Positions 52,214-61,368 are shown, counted from the stretch's first letter. The stretch: 64,000 bases of DNA from Pontibacillus chungwhensis BH030062 (GCF_000770675.1 NZ_AVBG01000006.1:124001-188000); one strand, 5' to 3'. The notes: a model not told the origin generated them from the letters alone. Program-made: numbers and translations.

Positions 52214-53578
52214 TTACGCTGCTTCTGAAGGCGTTTCTTTCGCTCCTCTTGTCTTCCAACTAACGAAGAAGGCAAGAACAAGAAGCACAAATGCACTAGC
52301 AACAAAGAGGAAGTTCGATTCAAATAGGCGAATTAGATTTCCTAAAATAATTCCTACAAATCCGAAGTCAGCGTCTCCGAACGTTGTTCCTTCAAATCCA
52401 AGAGAGCCGAGTACTGGCAGTAAGAGGGCTGGAAGGAAGCTAATGATCGCACCATTTGCAAATGATCCAACTACTGCACCGCGTCGACCGCCGGTAGCGT
52501 TACCGAACACACCGGCCGCTGCGCCCGTGAAGAAGTGTGGCACTAGCCCTGGCACGATGACCTTCAGGCCAAGTAGCGGCAGGAAGAACATGCTGAGTAG
52601 ACCAGCTACGAAACTCGTTAAGAAACCGATAATAACCGCGTTACTCGCGAACGGGAAGACCGCTGGTGCATCAAGAGCTGGCTTCGCGTTTGGAACAACC
52701 TTGTCCGCAATACCTTTAAAGGCTGGAACAATCTCAGCAAGTAACATACGCACACCTTGCAAAATGATATAAACACCAGCTGCGAATGTAAGACCTTGCA
52801 TGAAGGAGAAGACTAGGAAGTTCTGTCCTCCACTTAATTCTGTTTCGATAAACGCAGGTCCTGCGAATGCTGCAACAACGAAGAACAAGACAACCATTGT
52901 TAGGGAAACGGACACAGAAGTATCGCGAAGGAAGCCAAGGGACTTCGGAACTTTAATCTCTTCTGTAGATTTAGAGTTTTTGCCAATGCGCTTTCCGATG
53001 AAAGCGGAAACAAAATATCCTGTAGATCCGAAGTGACCAACGGCAAAGTCGTCTGATCCAGTGATCTCTCTTGTGTAAGGTTGTAAGATCGCTGGGAATA
53101 GTACCATCAATGAACCGAGGATAATAGATCCGATAATGACAAGAGATGCTCCCGATAAGCCGCCTGTTGTTAAAATAACTGCAATGAGGCAGGCCATAAA
53201 CATTGTATGGTGACCTGTAAGGAAAATGTACTTAAATGGCGTGAAACGAGCGATTATAATGTTCGCTACCATTCCAAATAACATGATCATCGCTGTCTCT
53301 GTACCGAAACTTTCTTGAGCCATAGCGACAATCGCTTCATTATTTGGAATGACTCCATTTACACTGAATGCATGATCAAACATGGCACTAAACTGCGTTA
53401 ATGACTTAATAAGAAATTCTGCACCAGCCCCAAGAATCACAAACCCCATGATTGTCTTTAGCGTCCCTGATAACGTGTCAGCGAAATTCTTACGCTGAGC
53501 TACTAGACCAATGAGGGCGAACAGCCCAACCAGGATGGCGGGCGTTCCCAGAATATCTTTCATAATTAAATCGATCAT
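52214..53578 (-). CDS. ulaA: PTS ascorbate-type transporter subunit IIC (UlaA-like)
   Basis: A polytopic 454-residue sugar-PTS permease of the ascorbate (UlaA/SgaT) family: PAILVGLFALIGLVAQRK, GFVILGAGAEFLIKSL, GMVANIIIARFTPFKYIFLTGHH, DDFAVGHFGSTGYF, and PHFFTGAAAGVFGNATGGRRGAVVGSFANG. It would carry and phosphorylate its substrate with the IIB protein encoded 30 bp upstream and the EIIA domain on the regulator. No ascorbate-catabolic genes are adjacent, so the substrate is not certain. It ends the operon. Confidence 0.92.
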   Translation of the reverse strand: MIDLIMKDILGTPAILVGLFALIGLVAQRKNFADTLSGTLKTIMGFVILGAGAEFLIKSLTQFSAMFDHAFSVNGVIPNNEAIVAMAQESFGTETAMIMLFGMVANIIIARFTPFKYIFLTGHHTMFMACLIAVILTTGGLSGASLVIIGSIILGSLMVLFPAILQPYTREITGSDDFAVGHFGSTGYFVSAFIGKRIGKNSKSTEEIKVPKSLGFLRDTSVSVSLTMVVLFFVVAAFAGPAFIETELSGGQNFLVFSFMQGLTFAAGVYIILQGVRMLLAEIVPAFKGIADKVVPNAKPALDAPAVFPFASNAVIIGFLTSFVAGLLSMFFLPLLGLKVIVPGLVPHFFTGAAAGVFGNATGGRRGAVVGSFANGAIISFLPALLLPVLGSLGFEGTTFGDADFGFVGIILGNLIRLFESNFLFVASAFVLLVLAFFVSWKTRGAKETPSEAA

Positions 53579-53608
53579 AGTCTATCCCCTCCTCTTGTTT
53601 ACCTGTCT

Positions 53609-53875
53609 CTAGATGTTTTGCTCTAACGCTTCTCTTAGTTCGTTCTTGTCCATTAGGTTCTTCAGTTGAACAACATTTTTACTACCATCGTCTAAGCTGC
53701 CAACAATATCTTCAGATCCAAGGTATAGGTCTGCTGGCTCTGATTTTGCAGAGGAAAGGTCCGTGTGAGATACTTCTGCTTCTTTGTTAAGATCTTTCAA
53801 AATGCTTTTTACGTTCATTTCTACAATCATGCTGCTTCCTAATCCATTACCACATACAACTAATACTTTTTTCAT
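53609..53875 (-). CDS. ulaB: PTS ascorbate-type subunit IIB (UlaB-like)
   Basis: The 88-residue protein begins MKKVLVVCGNGLGSSMIVEMNV; the Cys in VCGNGLGSS is the phosphorylated residue of lactose/ascorbate-type IIB domains. The start at ATG 53875 has GGAGG 8 bases upstream. It accepts phosphate from EIIA and gives it to the sugar on UlaA. Gene order regulator-IIB-IIC, with a 21-bp gap to the regulator, shows one operon. Confidence 0.92.
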   Translation of the reverse strand: MKKVLVVCGNGLGSSMIVEMNVKSILKDLNKEAEVSHTDLSSAKSEPADLYLGSEDIVGSLDDGSKNVVQLKNLMDKNELREALEQNI

Positions 53876-53896
53876 TTGAAATCCCTCCAAGTTTTT

Positions 53897-55999
53897 TTAT
53901 ACGTGCGAATAATTGTTTACTAAGCTTAATACATCATCTGTGTTTTGAGCGTTCAATAATTGTTCCATATTCTCAGGCTCCGACAGCATTGTCGTGAGCT
54001 GAGACAGAGCGGTTAAATGTGTTTCGTTGTCAATTGCAGCCAACACAATAATGAGGTTCGCCTTGTGTTTTTCCTGGTCTGAAAAAGGTACCGGTTCATC
54101 GACTTTTAATAGGCTCATCCCCAACTGCTCTACTCCTGCTTCTGGGCGAGCGTGTGGGATGGCGATTTTAGGCGCAATCACGATGTAAGGCCCTAATTCG
54201 TTTACGTTATCAATCATGGCATCGATGTAGCCTTGGCCAATCTTTCCACTCTCAAGAAGCGGCTGGGATGCTTTCGTAATCGCTTCTTCCCAAGTGGATA
54301 CGGATGATTCAAATTGAATCGTATCTGACGTAAGCAATTCATTTAACATAGGTTTATAATGCTCCTTTATCGAAAAGGTCTGATGGGCCTGATAAGAGAG
54401 AAGCTGCTGCTTTAACGCATGCTCATCATGCACCGTGGCATGCTTCTTAATGACCGCCATCAGCTCATCTGTCTGATCCATTTCCCCAGGGGCGTCCTGA
54501 AGCCGATGATTCAATTGCTTCAAAACGTATTCCTTGTCTGCGTCTTGAAGAAGAGCCGGAACATGAATGACAGGTGTTTCTTTTTCTTTTAAGAAATTCG
54601 TTGCAAAGATGACATCCGCTCGTAATGTTGTGTCCTGGTATTCCCGGAAGGAAAGTGTGGCGACAACATCAATCCCGGTCATCATTGCTTCTAACTGAGC
54701 TTTCAACATGTTCGATGTTCCAATGCCGTTTTCGCAAACAATAATCGCTTTGTATTTCTTCTCAATCGTTTGGTCTTCCTTTGAAAGCCAACCGCCAAAG
54801 TGCATCGCGATATAAGCAATTTCTTCATCTGGTATGGCCTTTTCCATATAACGCTCCAAGTGAATGATCGAGCGCTTGGTCAGTTTGAAGATCTCTTGAT
54901 AATGTTCCTGGATGTGCTCAGAGAGCTCGTTGTTAGAAGGAACATCGTACTTCAAACGGTAAAAAACCGGTTTCAAATGCAAGAGTAAATTCGCTTCTAA
55001 TTGATCGCGGTGTTCGAATAATACGCAAGAGTACACTTGAAAGTCATCAACCATGCTACGAATCACTCGTTTTAAACCTGGCGCCTCCGGATCCTCGTAT
55101 GGAGAAGAAGGCGGTTCCTGATGCACTTTCGAGCTTAAGAGATTCATAGACAGAAAGCCTATCTCATCCTCTGAAAGTTCTGCATACCCTTCAGCGTGTA
55201 GTTGTTCACTAATCCGCCCCGCAGCAGAAAACGCTTTCGTTTTTGCTAATGCTTCACGTTCATCTTCATCTAACTCGATCTCCTGACCATGTGTAAGCCT
55301 TTCCAAAGAAATGATAATTTGCATAGATAGGATCGTAATCATTTCATCGGTGAACACGAGCCCTAGCTCTTTCTCAGTTTCATATAAGACTTTCTTTAAG
55401 AAAGGAGTCAGCTTCGTCTGATCAGGTGACATGGATAACAGAATCTCATACGCTTCACTTCTGATCCCCTGCCATTTCTCATCGGTTTTCACCGAAACTA
55501 AAATGTGGGAGAGAAGCTGGCGCTTGTGCAATTCCTGTCCTTCGAGGTAGTAGCCCTTCGTCTTCGAGTACCGAAGATCGAGCCTATGTTCCGAGAAGTA
55601 CTCTTTTATCTGATCAAGGTCTTTACTAATGCTGCCACGGCTCATTTGCGTATGATCGATGAGATCTTTCATACGGATGACCGAAGTATTGGTTAGCAAG
55701 TATAAGAGGAGTAATACCTTCCTCTCTTCCCTGGATAACCGATAATCCCAGCGGTCAGAAAGCTTAATCTTCTGAGGAATCTGAGTTTCTGTTTTAGCGG
55801 TGAGGAAAAATCCCTTGCCTCTCTCCCGCTGAATGCCCTCAAGATCCTGATCTTCGAGCCAATCGTTAATTTGTTGAATATCATAATAGATGGTACGAGC
55901 CGAAACGCCCATTTTCTTCTGCAACCATTTTGTTGAGATGGGTGTATCTGACTGGTACAACTGCGTTAATACATAAGTTCGTCGTTTATCTAAAACCAT
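53897..55999 (-). CDS. PRD-containing transcriptional regulator with EIIB-like and EIIA domains
   Basis: A 700-residue regulator of the MtlR/LicR/UlaR-of-Firmicutes type. An N-terminal DeoR/Mga-like HTH (about 5-60; RRTYVLTQLYQSDTPISTKWLQKKMGVSARTIYYDI) and a second HTH (about 90-150) are followed by two PRD modules (about 185-400), an EIIB-like domain (about 405-490; IIVCENGIGTSNMLKAQL with its Cys) and a C-terminal EIIA type-2 domain (about 545-700; IAPKIAIPHARPEAGV with the phospho-His). Phosphorylation would tie activity to sugar use, and the EIIA may serve UlaB/UlaA directly because no separate IIA gene exists. ATG 55999 has GGAGGTG 11 bases upstream. Confidence 0.92.
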   Translation of the reverse strand: MVLDKRRTYVLTQLYQSDTPISTKWLQKKMGVSARTIYYDIQQINDWLEDQDLEGIQRERGKGFFLTAKTETQIPQKIKLSDRWDYRLSREERKVLLLLYLLTNTSVIRMKDLIDHTQMSRGSISKDLDQIKEYFSEHRLDLRYSKTKGYYLEGQELHKRQLLSHILVSVKTDEKWQGIRSEAYEILLSMSPDQTKLTPFLKKVLYETEKELGLVFTDEMITILSMQIIISLERLTHGQEIELDEDEREALAKTKAFSAAGRISEQLHAEGYAELSEDEIGFLSMNLLSSKVHQEPPSSPYEDPEAPGLKRVIRSMVDDFQVYSCVLFEHRDQLEANLLLHLKPVFYRLKYDVPSNNELSEHIQEHYQEIFKLTKRSIIHLERYMEKAIPDEEIAYIAMHFGGWLSKEDQTIEKKYKAIIVCENGIGTSNMLKAQLEAMMTGIDVVATLSFREYQDTTLRADVIFATNFLKEKETPVIHVPALLQDADKEYVLKQLNHRLQDAPGEMDQTDELMAVIKKHATVHDEHALKQQLLSYQAHQTFSIKEHYKPMLNELLTSDTIQFESSVSTWEEAITKASQPLLESGKIGQGYIDAMIDNVNELGPYIVIAPKIAIPHARPEAGVEQLGMSLLKVDEPVPFSDQEKHKANLIIVLAAIDNETHLTALSQLTTMLSEPENMEQLLNAQNTDDVLSLVNNYSHV

Positions 56000-56023
56000 G
56001 TCCTGCTCTTCACCTCCGGATGA

Positions 56024-56148
56024 TGAAGTTTGCAAAATGTTAATTCAAAGTCATCATGATGTTGAATACAAACTTAGTATAACCCCTATATATTAAACGT
56101 GAAAGGGGTTTCACTGTATAACAACTGTCATAGTGAAGTTTGCAAAAT
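56024..56148. promoter_or_regulatory. Two identical 15-bp direct repeats flanking the PTS operon promoter region
   Basis: TGAAGTTTGCAAAAT occurs at 56024-56038 and again at 56134-56148, 110 bp apart, on either side of the probable promoter of the leftward regulator-ulaBA operon (a TTCACG, 16 bp, TATACT pair is visible on the minus strand between them). They are good candidates for binding sites of the operon's own regulator. Confidence 0.45.
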
Positions 56149-56292
56149 TGAACAGTTAGGGTGGTTTTTGAGGAAAAGCCGCGTCATGGAGAGTGGTAGC
56201 GGGGGGAATTGGCGGAATATTTGATCAAGGGTTACTTGGGTGGTTTTGGGTTTTGTTACAGAAATTGAATGGGCCAGGGGGACTGGACCAGG

Positions 56293-56652
56293 GGGACAGG
56301 TACATTGTCCCTCTCTTACGTTTCATCACATTTATAGTCCCAAAAGGTAAGAGATAAGAGTTATCTGTGACGTTCCATCAGGATTTCGGCTTCAAAAGGT
56401 TAGAGAGAAGCACGATCAGTGACGTTTTCATTGTTTAAACGTAGTAAAAGGTCATAGACCCACATGATCAATGCCTTTTGCATCACCCATATCCCAAAAA
56501 CGGCACAGAACCCTTCAATAGTTAGGTCTCCCGCCCTGATAAAACTTTCCTTAACGAAAATAACCCTCTCTTGATCAAACGTTTGATCAAGAGGGTTCCT
56601 TATCATAAATCACCACAGGAACAATGGACCACGGGGACAGGACCCTTGTCCC
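56293..56652. repeat. Family B composite element, long form 6 (360 bp)
   Basis: The ends are GGGACAGGTACATTGTCCC (56293-56311) and GGGACAGGACCCTTGTCCC (56634-56652). Inside are AAAAGGTAAGAGAT...ATCTGTGACGTT, AAAAGGTTAGAGA...TCAGTGACGTTTT, AAAAGGTCATAGA...TCAATGCCTTTT and AACGGCACAGA units, then a hairpin built round the 20-bp palindrome. It closely resembles form 7 at 59225, in the same orientation, on the other side of the InhA-like gene. Confidence 0.9.
56562..56597. terminator. Terminator-like hairpin containing the 20-bp palindrome (copy 3, 56571-56590)
   Basis: AACCCTCTC and GAGGGTT flank TTGATCAAACGTTTGATCAA, making a long nearly perfect hairpin inside composite element 6. Confidence 0.75.
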
Positions 56653-56669
56653 TACGTTACACGCAACTA

Positions 56670-56708
56670 TAAAAAGGAGCTCCCCCCTAATGGATGAGCT
56701 CCTTTTGC
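56670..56708 (-). terminator. Terminator of the InhA-like protease gene
   Basis: AAAAGGAGCTC / GAGCTCCTTTT around CCCCCTAATGGAT, 12 bp past the stop codon. Confidence 0.88.
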
Positions 56709-56718
56709 TTAAACACTT

Positions 56719-59082
56719 TTACTTAAAGATTAGCACCTTACCAACTGTGCCATCATCACTTTGACCAATTACACGGAATTTCAAGCCGTATTCTGGAACA
56801 TTCCTACCTGCATCAATTAGACCTTTATTGGAATAATCTGCGCTGTCATCGAACAATGGAGTTCGTTTAGTATGATTATCCTTTACAGTAATACCATATA
56901 GTTCAGTGTAATCCAAAAACATTTTTTCTGTTTTCTCTAAACTAAATGCAGCGTCGTGAACCTGATAACGAGTTGATGCTACTGTATCATCACTCCAGTA
57001 CAACGTTTTCTGGTCCGCATCTACAACACCAACAAATCCATCCCCAGGATGAACGCCTGTCCAGTTGTTATCGTAAGCTTTATCCACATACCAAACAACT
57101 AATCCACTATCGAAGGACATTAGGCTGGCACCTCGGCGAATATTTGCTAAGCCTTTATCCACATCATTGTGAGATCTCCACTCTAGCAAGTAATAATGTT
57201 CACTCAAGAAGGTACCGTTATCCTTTGTAAAGCCGTTTAGTTCAAAGCTTGAATCTCCTTCAGCATCATCTGAAATCTTCTCTTCCCCATCGACTGTCAG
57301 AGTAATATCATCTGCATAGAATCCAGGATTGGCTACATATCCATCCGTCCAGTAATTCAGTTCTAATACTACTTCTTGCCCAGCGTAGGCAGATAAATCA
57401 AATTCCGCATTTACCCAGCCATCGGAAGAACCTGTGATACCATGACCAGGGTTTTGACCATAGCCCCAAGGATCTTCACTAGTTGTGATATTCCCTTCAA
57501 CAGCTTCTCCATTTACTTTCACAGAAGCGTAATCCCAGTCTTGCTCAATATCATACCAAGCTTTAAACGTTAACTCAGCATTTGTCGCTCCTGTTAAATC
57601 AACAGTTTGTGTCATAGAGTTGTCCAGTCCATTCCCACTACCACTAAAGTACTCATATTCACCGCTAGTAGGAGTGTTCACAACATTCACCTTATCAGGA
57701 AGATCAACGCGAACCGCATCGTTGTTCGTACCTTTCGTAACCCCTTCATCTAGTAGAACAGCGGTACCTTCTGATGTAACATCCTCCGCATCAAGGGTCG
57801 TTCCCGATAACCAGTTCCCACCATGATTAGCTTGAAGCATTTCTTTCATATAAGGGCTAAAGCCTGTTGGCATTGTCCCCGGTAACTTACCTGCCCAGCT
57901 ACCACTTGACATAATAGACCAGTAGCTTACTGGCTCCCCTTTACCTGTGTACTGAGTGTCGTACTCATCAGGAAGTCCGAGATCATGTCCAAATTCATGA
58001 ATAAAAACTCCAACCGCTCCATCTTCAGGTTCGATTGTGTAGTCATAAGCTCCAAGCACGCCGCCAAAGCGGTCGCTGTTAGATGTTCCACCTGGTACGG
58101 CCACAATACTCTCACCAAAATTCCAGCGGTGTGACCAAATCGCATCTTTTCCTAAAGTTCCCCCTCCAGCTTCTTCACCTACACCAGCATGAATAACCAT
58201 TAAGTGGTCAATGATTCCATCCGGCTCTGCATAAACACCATCACCATCGTAGTCATAGCGATCCCAAACATCATATTCACTTAAATCAACATTTGGATCT
58301 GCCCCTGCTGCGACAAGTGCTTCATAGACTAACGAACGAGGTCGGGCATCATTACCATCAGGCGCAGGATCATTACCACCGTAATAGGCCGCTGGCTGTG
58401 ATGCTGTATACCACCCTGCAACTTCTCCATCTACCGTGTAACTTCCACCTGACTGCTTTTCATAATATTGTTTCATAGACACATAATTTTCACCTTCAGG
58501 ACCCGTCCAGCCCTCTTCTCCAAAGAGCATATCTTCAAAATGTTTGTTTGGATATTCATCATAATACATATCTGTCTCTGCAGGAGTAATAGAGCTCGTT
58601 GGATAGTCAGGGAAATCAATGGCTAAGACCAGGACTTTGTCAGAGCGTACCTCTCCGTTATAAGCTTCCTCTTCTACTGAATCTACCTTGTTCTTCTTGG
58701 CTTGACCAAGTTTATTTCCTTTCCCATTTGTTAAGCTATTTGATGAAGCTTTTTGTTCTTTTAGAGGAGTTCCCAAACTACCTGGCAACTTTTCTTCTTT
58801 CTTATTTTTCGCTGCTTCACTCTTGTTTTCTAAGAATTGATTCAATACTTTCTCAGCTTCTGAAGGGCTCGCATCATTTGCTATTTTCCCTTCTTCCTTC
58901 AACATCTTAATTAAGCGTTCATCATTAGCGATGGCCACGTCAAAAGGAGCACCACCATGCACATGGGACTTATGTAACTCCTGATGAAGGTCTGATGTGG
59001 TTTGCGCCACTACTGAGGAACTTAATGGACCCACCGTTAATGCTAACGCCAAAGCAGAAGTAACCAGTTTACTCTTTTTCAA
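56719..59082 (-). CDS. M6 family (immune inhibitor A-like) secreted metalloprotease
   Basis: A secreted zinc protease of about 787 residues. Signal peptide (KKSKLVTSALALALTVGPLSSSVVAQ), propeptide to about 130, then the M6 catalytic domain with VLVLAIDFPDYP, GVFIHEFGHDLGLPDEYDT (HExxH-type site) and SYWSIMSSGSWAG. A MAM-like/jelly-roll domain (about 480-610; AELTFKAWYDIEQDWDYASVKVNG, GFYADDITLTVDG) and a C-terminal domain (YYLLEWRSHN...) follow, as in InhA1. InhA enzymes digest host or environmental proteins. The start at TTG 59082 has GAGGGG upstream; ATG 59118 gives a longer, less signal-like N-terminus. It is flanked on both sides by direct copies of the composite repeat. Confidence 0.93.
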   Translation of the reverse strand: MKKSKLVTSALALALTVGPLSSSVVAQTTSDLHQELHKSHVHGGAPFDVAIANDERLIKMLKEEGKIANDASPSEAEKVLNQFLENKSEAAKNKKEEKLPGSLGTPLKEQKASSNSLTNGKGNKLGQAKKNKVDSVEEEAYNGEVRSDKVLVLAIDFPDYPTSSITPAETDMYYDEYPNKHFEDMLFGEEGWTGPEGENYVSMKQYYEKQSGGSYTVDGEVAGWYTASQPAAYYGGNDPAPDGNDARPRSLVYEALVAAGADPNVDLSEYDVWDRYDYDGDGVYAEPDGIIDHLMVIHAGVGEEAGGGTLGKDAIWSHRWNFGESIVAVPGGTSNSDRFGGVLGAYDYTIEPEDGAVGVFIHEFGHDLGLPDEYDTQYTGKGEPVSYWSIMSSGSWAGKLPGTMPTGFSPYMKEMLQANHGGNWLSGTTLDAEDVTSEGTAVLLDEGVTKGTNNDAVRVDLPDKVNVVNTPTSGEYEYFSGSGNGLDNSMTQTVDLTGATNAELTFKAWYDIEQDWDYASVKVNGEAVEGNITTSEDPWGYGQNPGHGITGSSDGWVNAEFDLSAYAGQEVVLELNYWTDGYVANPGFYADDITLTVDGEEKISDDAEGDSSFELNGFTKDNGTFLSEHYYLLEWRSHNDVDKGLANIRRGASLMSFDSGLVVWYVDKAYDNNWTGVHPGDGFVGVVDADQKTLYWSDDTVASTRYQVHDAAFSLEKTEKMFLDYTELYGITVKDNHTKRTPLFDDSADYSNKGLIDAGRNVPEYGLKFRVIGQSDDGTVGKVLIFK

Positions 59083-59224
59083 ACTATCTCTTCCCCTCTC
59101 AAATTTCCGTGATAACATTACTATACTCTAGTATTCTGATTAATCAATATATTCTACAAAAGTAGAGATAGGCTTCAAAATTTCTACATATAGTTACAAA
59201 ATCACACTTTGGACCTGGACCAGA

Positions 59225-59566
59225 GGGACAGGTATCTTGTCCCTCTCTTACCTTTCACTAGATTTATATCAAAAAAGTTGAGAGATACTAGCAATCGATG
59301 ACGTTTTGCTAGTATTTCGGTCCTAAACAGTCAGAGACAAGCCCTATCTGTGAAGCTTCCATTAATCAAACGAACTAAAACGTAAGAGAACCACGTGATC
59401 TATGACCTCTTGACCTGCCCGCACCCCAAGAAGGTCACAGAAGCCTTAAACATAATAGATCTCCCCCCTGTGAAAGGCCTCTTTAACGCAAAAAACCTCC
59501 CTTGATCAAACGTTTGATCAAGAAAGGATTTTATCATAAGTCACCGCGGGACAAGGAACCCGTCCC
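59225..59566. repeat. Family B composite element, long form 7 (342 bp)
   Basis: The ends are GGGACAGGTATCTTGTCCC (59225-59243) and GGGACAAGGAACCCGTCCC (59548-59566). It contains the same run of GTCACAGA-type hairpins as element 6 and ends with a hairpin carrying the 20-bp palindrome at 59502-59521 (copy 4). It fills the 514-bp gap between the InhA-like and betA genes. The short repeated CCCCAAGTCCCGCT at 59563-59595 adjoins it. Confidence 0.9.
59488..59533 (-). terminator. Terminator-like hairpin at the 20-bp palindrome (copy 4), probably for betA
   Basis: AACCTCCC and GAAAGGATT flank TTGATCAAACGTTTGATCAA (59502-59521). The minus strand continues into TTTTTTGCG. It lies 65 bp past the betA stop. 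Confidence 0.7.
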
Positions 59567-59596
59567 CAAGTCCCGCTGTGTCCCCAAGTCCCGCTT

Positions 59597-61306
59597 TTAC
59601 CTCACAACAGCTTGTTTGGTTTTAGACTTACCCACTGTCCCCGCCTCCGGGTCGTGCACGCCATGACGATAGAAATCAGCATGAATCGGCTCAAGTGGCT
59701 TACGTCCTAAAATCAGGTCAGCAGCTTTCTCAGCAAGCATCAATACTGGTGCATGAATGTTGCCGTTTGTTACGTAAGGCATAGCGGATGCGTCGACTAC
59801 GCGTAAGTTCTCAACTCCGTGAACTTTCATGGAATGCGGATCTACGACAGCCATTGGATCTGTTGCTGGTCCCATTTTGGCTGTACAAGACGGGTGAAGG
59901 GCCGTTTCGGCATCTTCTTTTACCCACTCTAAGATCTCTTCGTCTGTTTGCACAGAAGGGCCAGGTGAGATTTCCCCTCCATTGTAGGTTTTCATAGATG
60001 GCTGGGCCATAATGTTTCGCGTCACACGCACAGCTTCAATCCACTCACGTCGGTCTTGTTCCGTAGAAAGGTAGTTGTATACCATGCTTGGGTGCTCTTT
60101 TGGATCTTTGGAACGGATCTTTAATGACCCGCGAGCATCGGAATACATCGGTCCAACGTGTACCTGGAAACCGTGCTTCGTTGCGGCTTTTTGGCCATCG
60201 TAACGGACAGCTACCGGAAGGAAATGATACATCAGGTTCGGATAGTCCACGTCTTCATTCGAACGAACAAATCCTCCGCCTTCGAAGTGGTTCGTCGCAG
60301 CAGGTCCTGTACGTCCGAACATCCACTGCAAACCAATCCAAGGCATGCGCGCTTTATTCAAGTTCGGCTGTTCCGACACCGGCTCTGGGCACGTGTACTG
60401 GATGTACGTTTCAAGGTGGTCCTGCAGGTTCTCCCCTACTCCCGGAAGATCAACAACCGGTTTAATGCCAAGGGACATTAGGTGATCGGCATCCCCCACA
60501 CCTGAAAGCTGAAGCATCTGCGGCGTATTAATCGCACCGCCTGAAAGGATGACCTCTCCTGCTTTTACTTGATGAGTCTGGCCATTTCGGAAATACGTTA
60601 AGCCTGTAGCTTTTTTCCCGTCAAAATCAATATGCTTAACAAACGCACGTGTTTTAACCGTTAAATTCTCACGGTCCATCACCGGGTGTAAGTAAGCACG
60701 GGAAGCTGACATGCGCTGTCCCTTATATACGTGCTTATCAAACGGTCCGAATCCTTCTTGGCGGAACCCGTTCACATCAGGTGTTCTTGAGTAGCCTGCT
60801 TCAACACCTGAGTCAAAGAACGCCTGGAATAGAGGATTCTTGGCTGGTCCGCGTTCTAATTTTATAGGACCGTCATGGCCACGCATATCATCATCTGGTG
60901 AAGCTAGTGCATTTTCTAAACGCTTAAAGTACGGAAGGCAGTGTGCGAAATCCCACGTATCCATCCCCTCGTCTGCACCCCAGCGCTCATAGTCTAACGG
61001 ATTTCCACGCTGATAGATCATACCGTTAATGGAACTAGAACCACCAAGAACTTTTCCTCTCGCATGCTTGATGCGTCGGCCATTCATATGCGGTTCAGGA
61101 TCGGATTCGTACTTCCAATCGTACAAGCTTTTCCCTGCAGGAAACGGCAAAGCCGCTGGCATCTGGATTAGAAGATCCCATGAATAGTCGCTACGTCCCG
61201 CTTCTAAAATAAGAACGCTTTTCTTCCCATCTTCACTTAGGCGGTTACCGAGCACAGAGCCTGCACTCCCGCCCCCAACAATTACAATATCGTATGCTTC
61301 TGTCAT
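59597..61306 (-). CDS. betA: Choline dehydrogenase (GMC flavoprotein)
   Basis: Oxidises choline to betaine aldehyde, the first step of glycine-betaine synthesis. It has 569 residues, the usual BetA length. The FAD-binding [20 protein letters not shown] starts the protein; the GMC signatures [21 protein letters not shown] and [16 protein letters not shown] follow; the catalytic His is in [10 protein letters not shown] and the end includes [41 protein letters not shown] precedes the ATG. It is 62 bp downstream of betB in one operon. B. subtilis uses a type-III alcohol dehydrogenase (GbsB) for this step; here it is a BetA flavoenzyme under a GbsR-type regulator. Confidence 0.96.
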   Translation of the reverse strand: MTEAYDIVIVGGGSAGSVLGNRLSEDGKKSVLILEAGRSDYSWDLLIQMPAALPFPAGKSLYDWKYESDPEPHMNGRRIKHARGKVLGGSSSINGMIYQRGNPLDYERWGADEGMDTWDFAHCLPYFKRLENALASPDDDMRGHDGPIKLERGPAKNPLFQAFFDSGVEAGYSRTPDVNGFRQEGFGPFDKHVYKGQRMSASRAYLHPVMDRENLTVKTRAFVKHIDFDGKKATGLTYFRNGQTHQVKAGEVILSGGAINTPQMLQLSGVGDADHLMSLGIKPVVDLPGVGENLQDHLETYIQYTCPEPVSEQPNLNKARMPWIGLQWMFGRTGPAATNHFEGGGFVRSNEDVDYPNLMYHFLPVAVRYDGQKAATKHGFQVHVGPMYSDARGSLKIRSKDPKEHPSMVYNYLSTEQDRREWIEAVRVTRNIMAQPSMKTYNGGEISPGPSVQTDEEILEWVKEDAETALHPSCTAKMGPATDPMAVVDPHSMKVHGVENLRVVDASAMPYVTNGNIHAPVLMLAEKAADLILGRKPLEPIHADFYRHGVHDPEAGTVGKSKTKQAVVR

Positions 61307-61368
61307 ATGTGTTCCTCCTTGATGAATTTTTTCTTCCTATATAGTTCACATGATTATATTTAAATAGA

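Noticed and set aside
52143-52772. 209-residue plus-strand frame opposite ulaA
   Set aside because: Antisense shadow of the ulaA gene; composition rich in Ala, Pro and Lys is typical of the reverse of membrane-protein codons.
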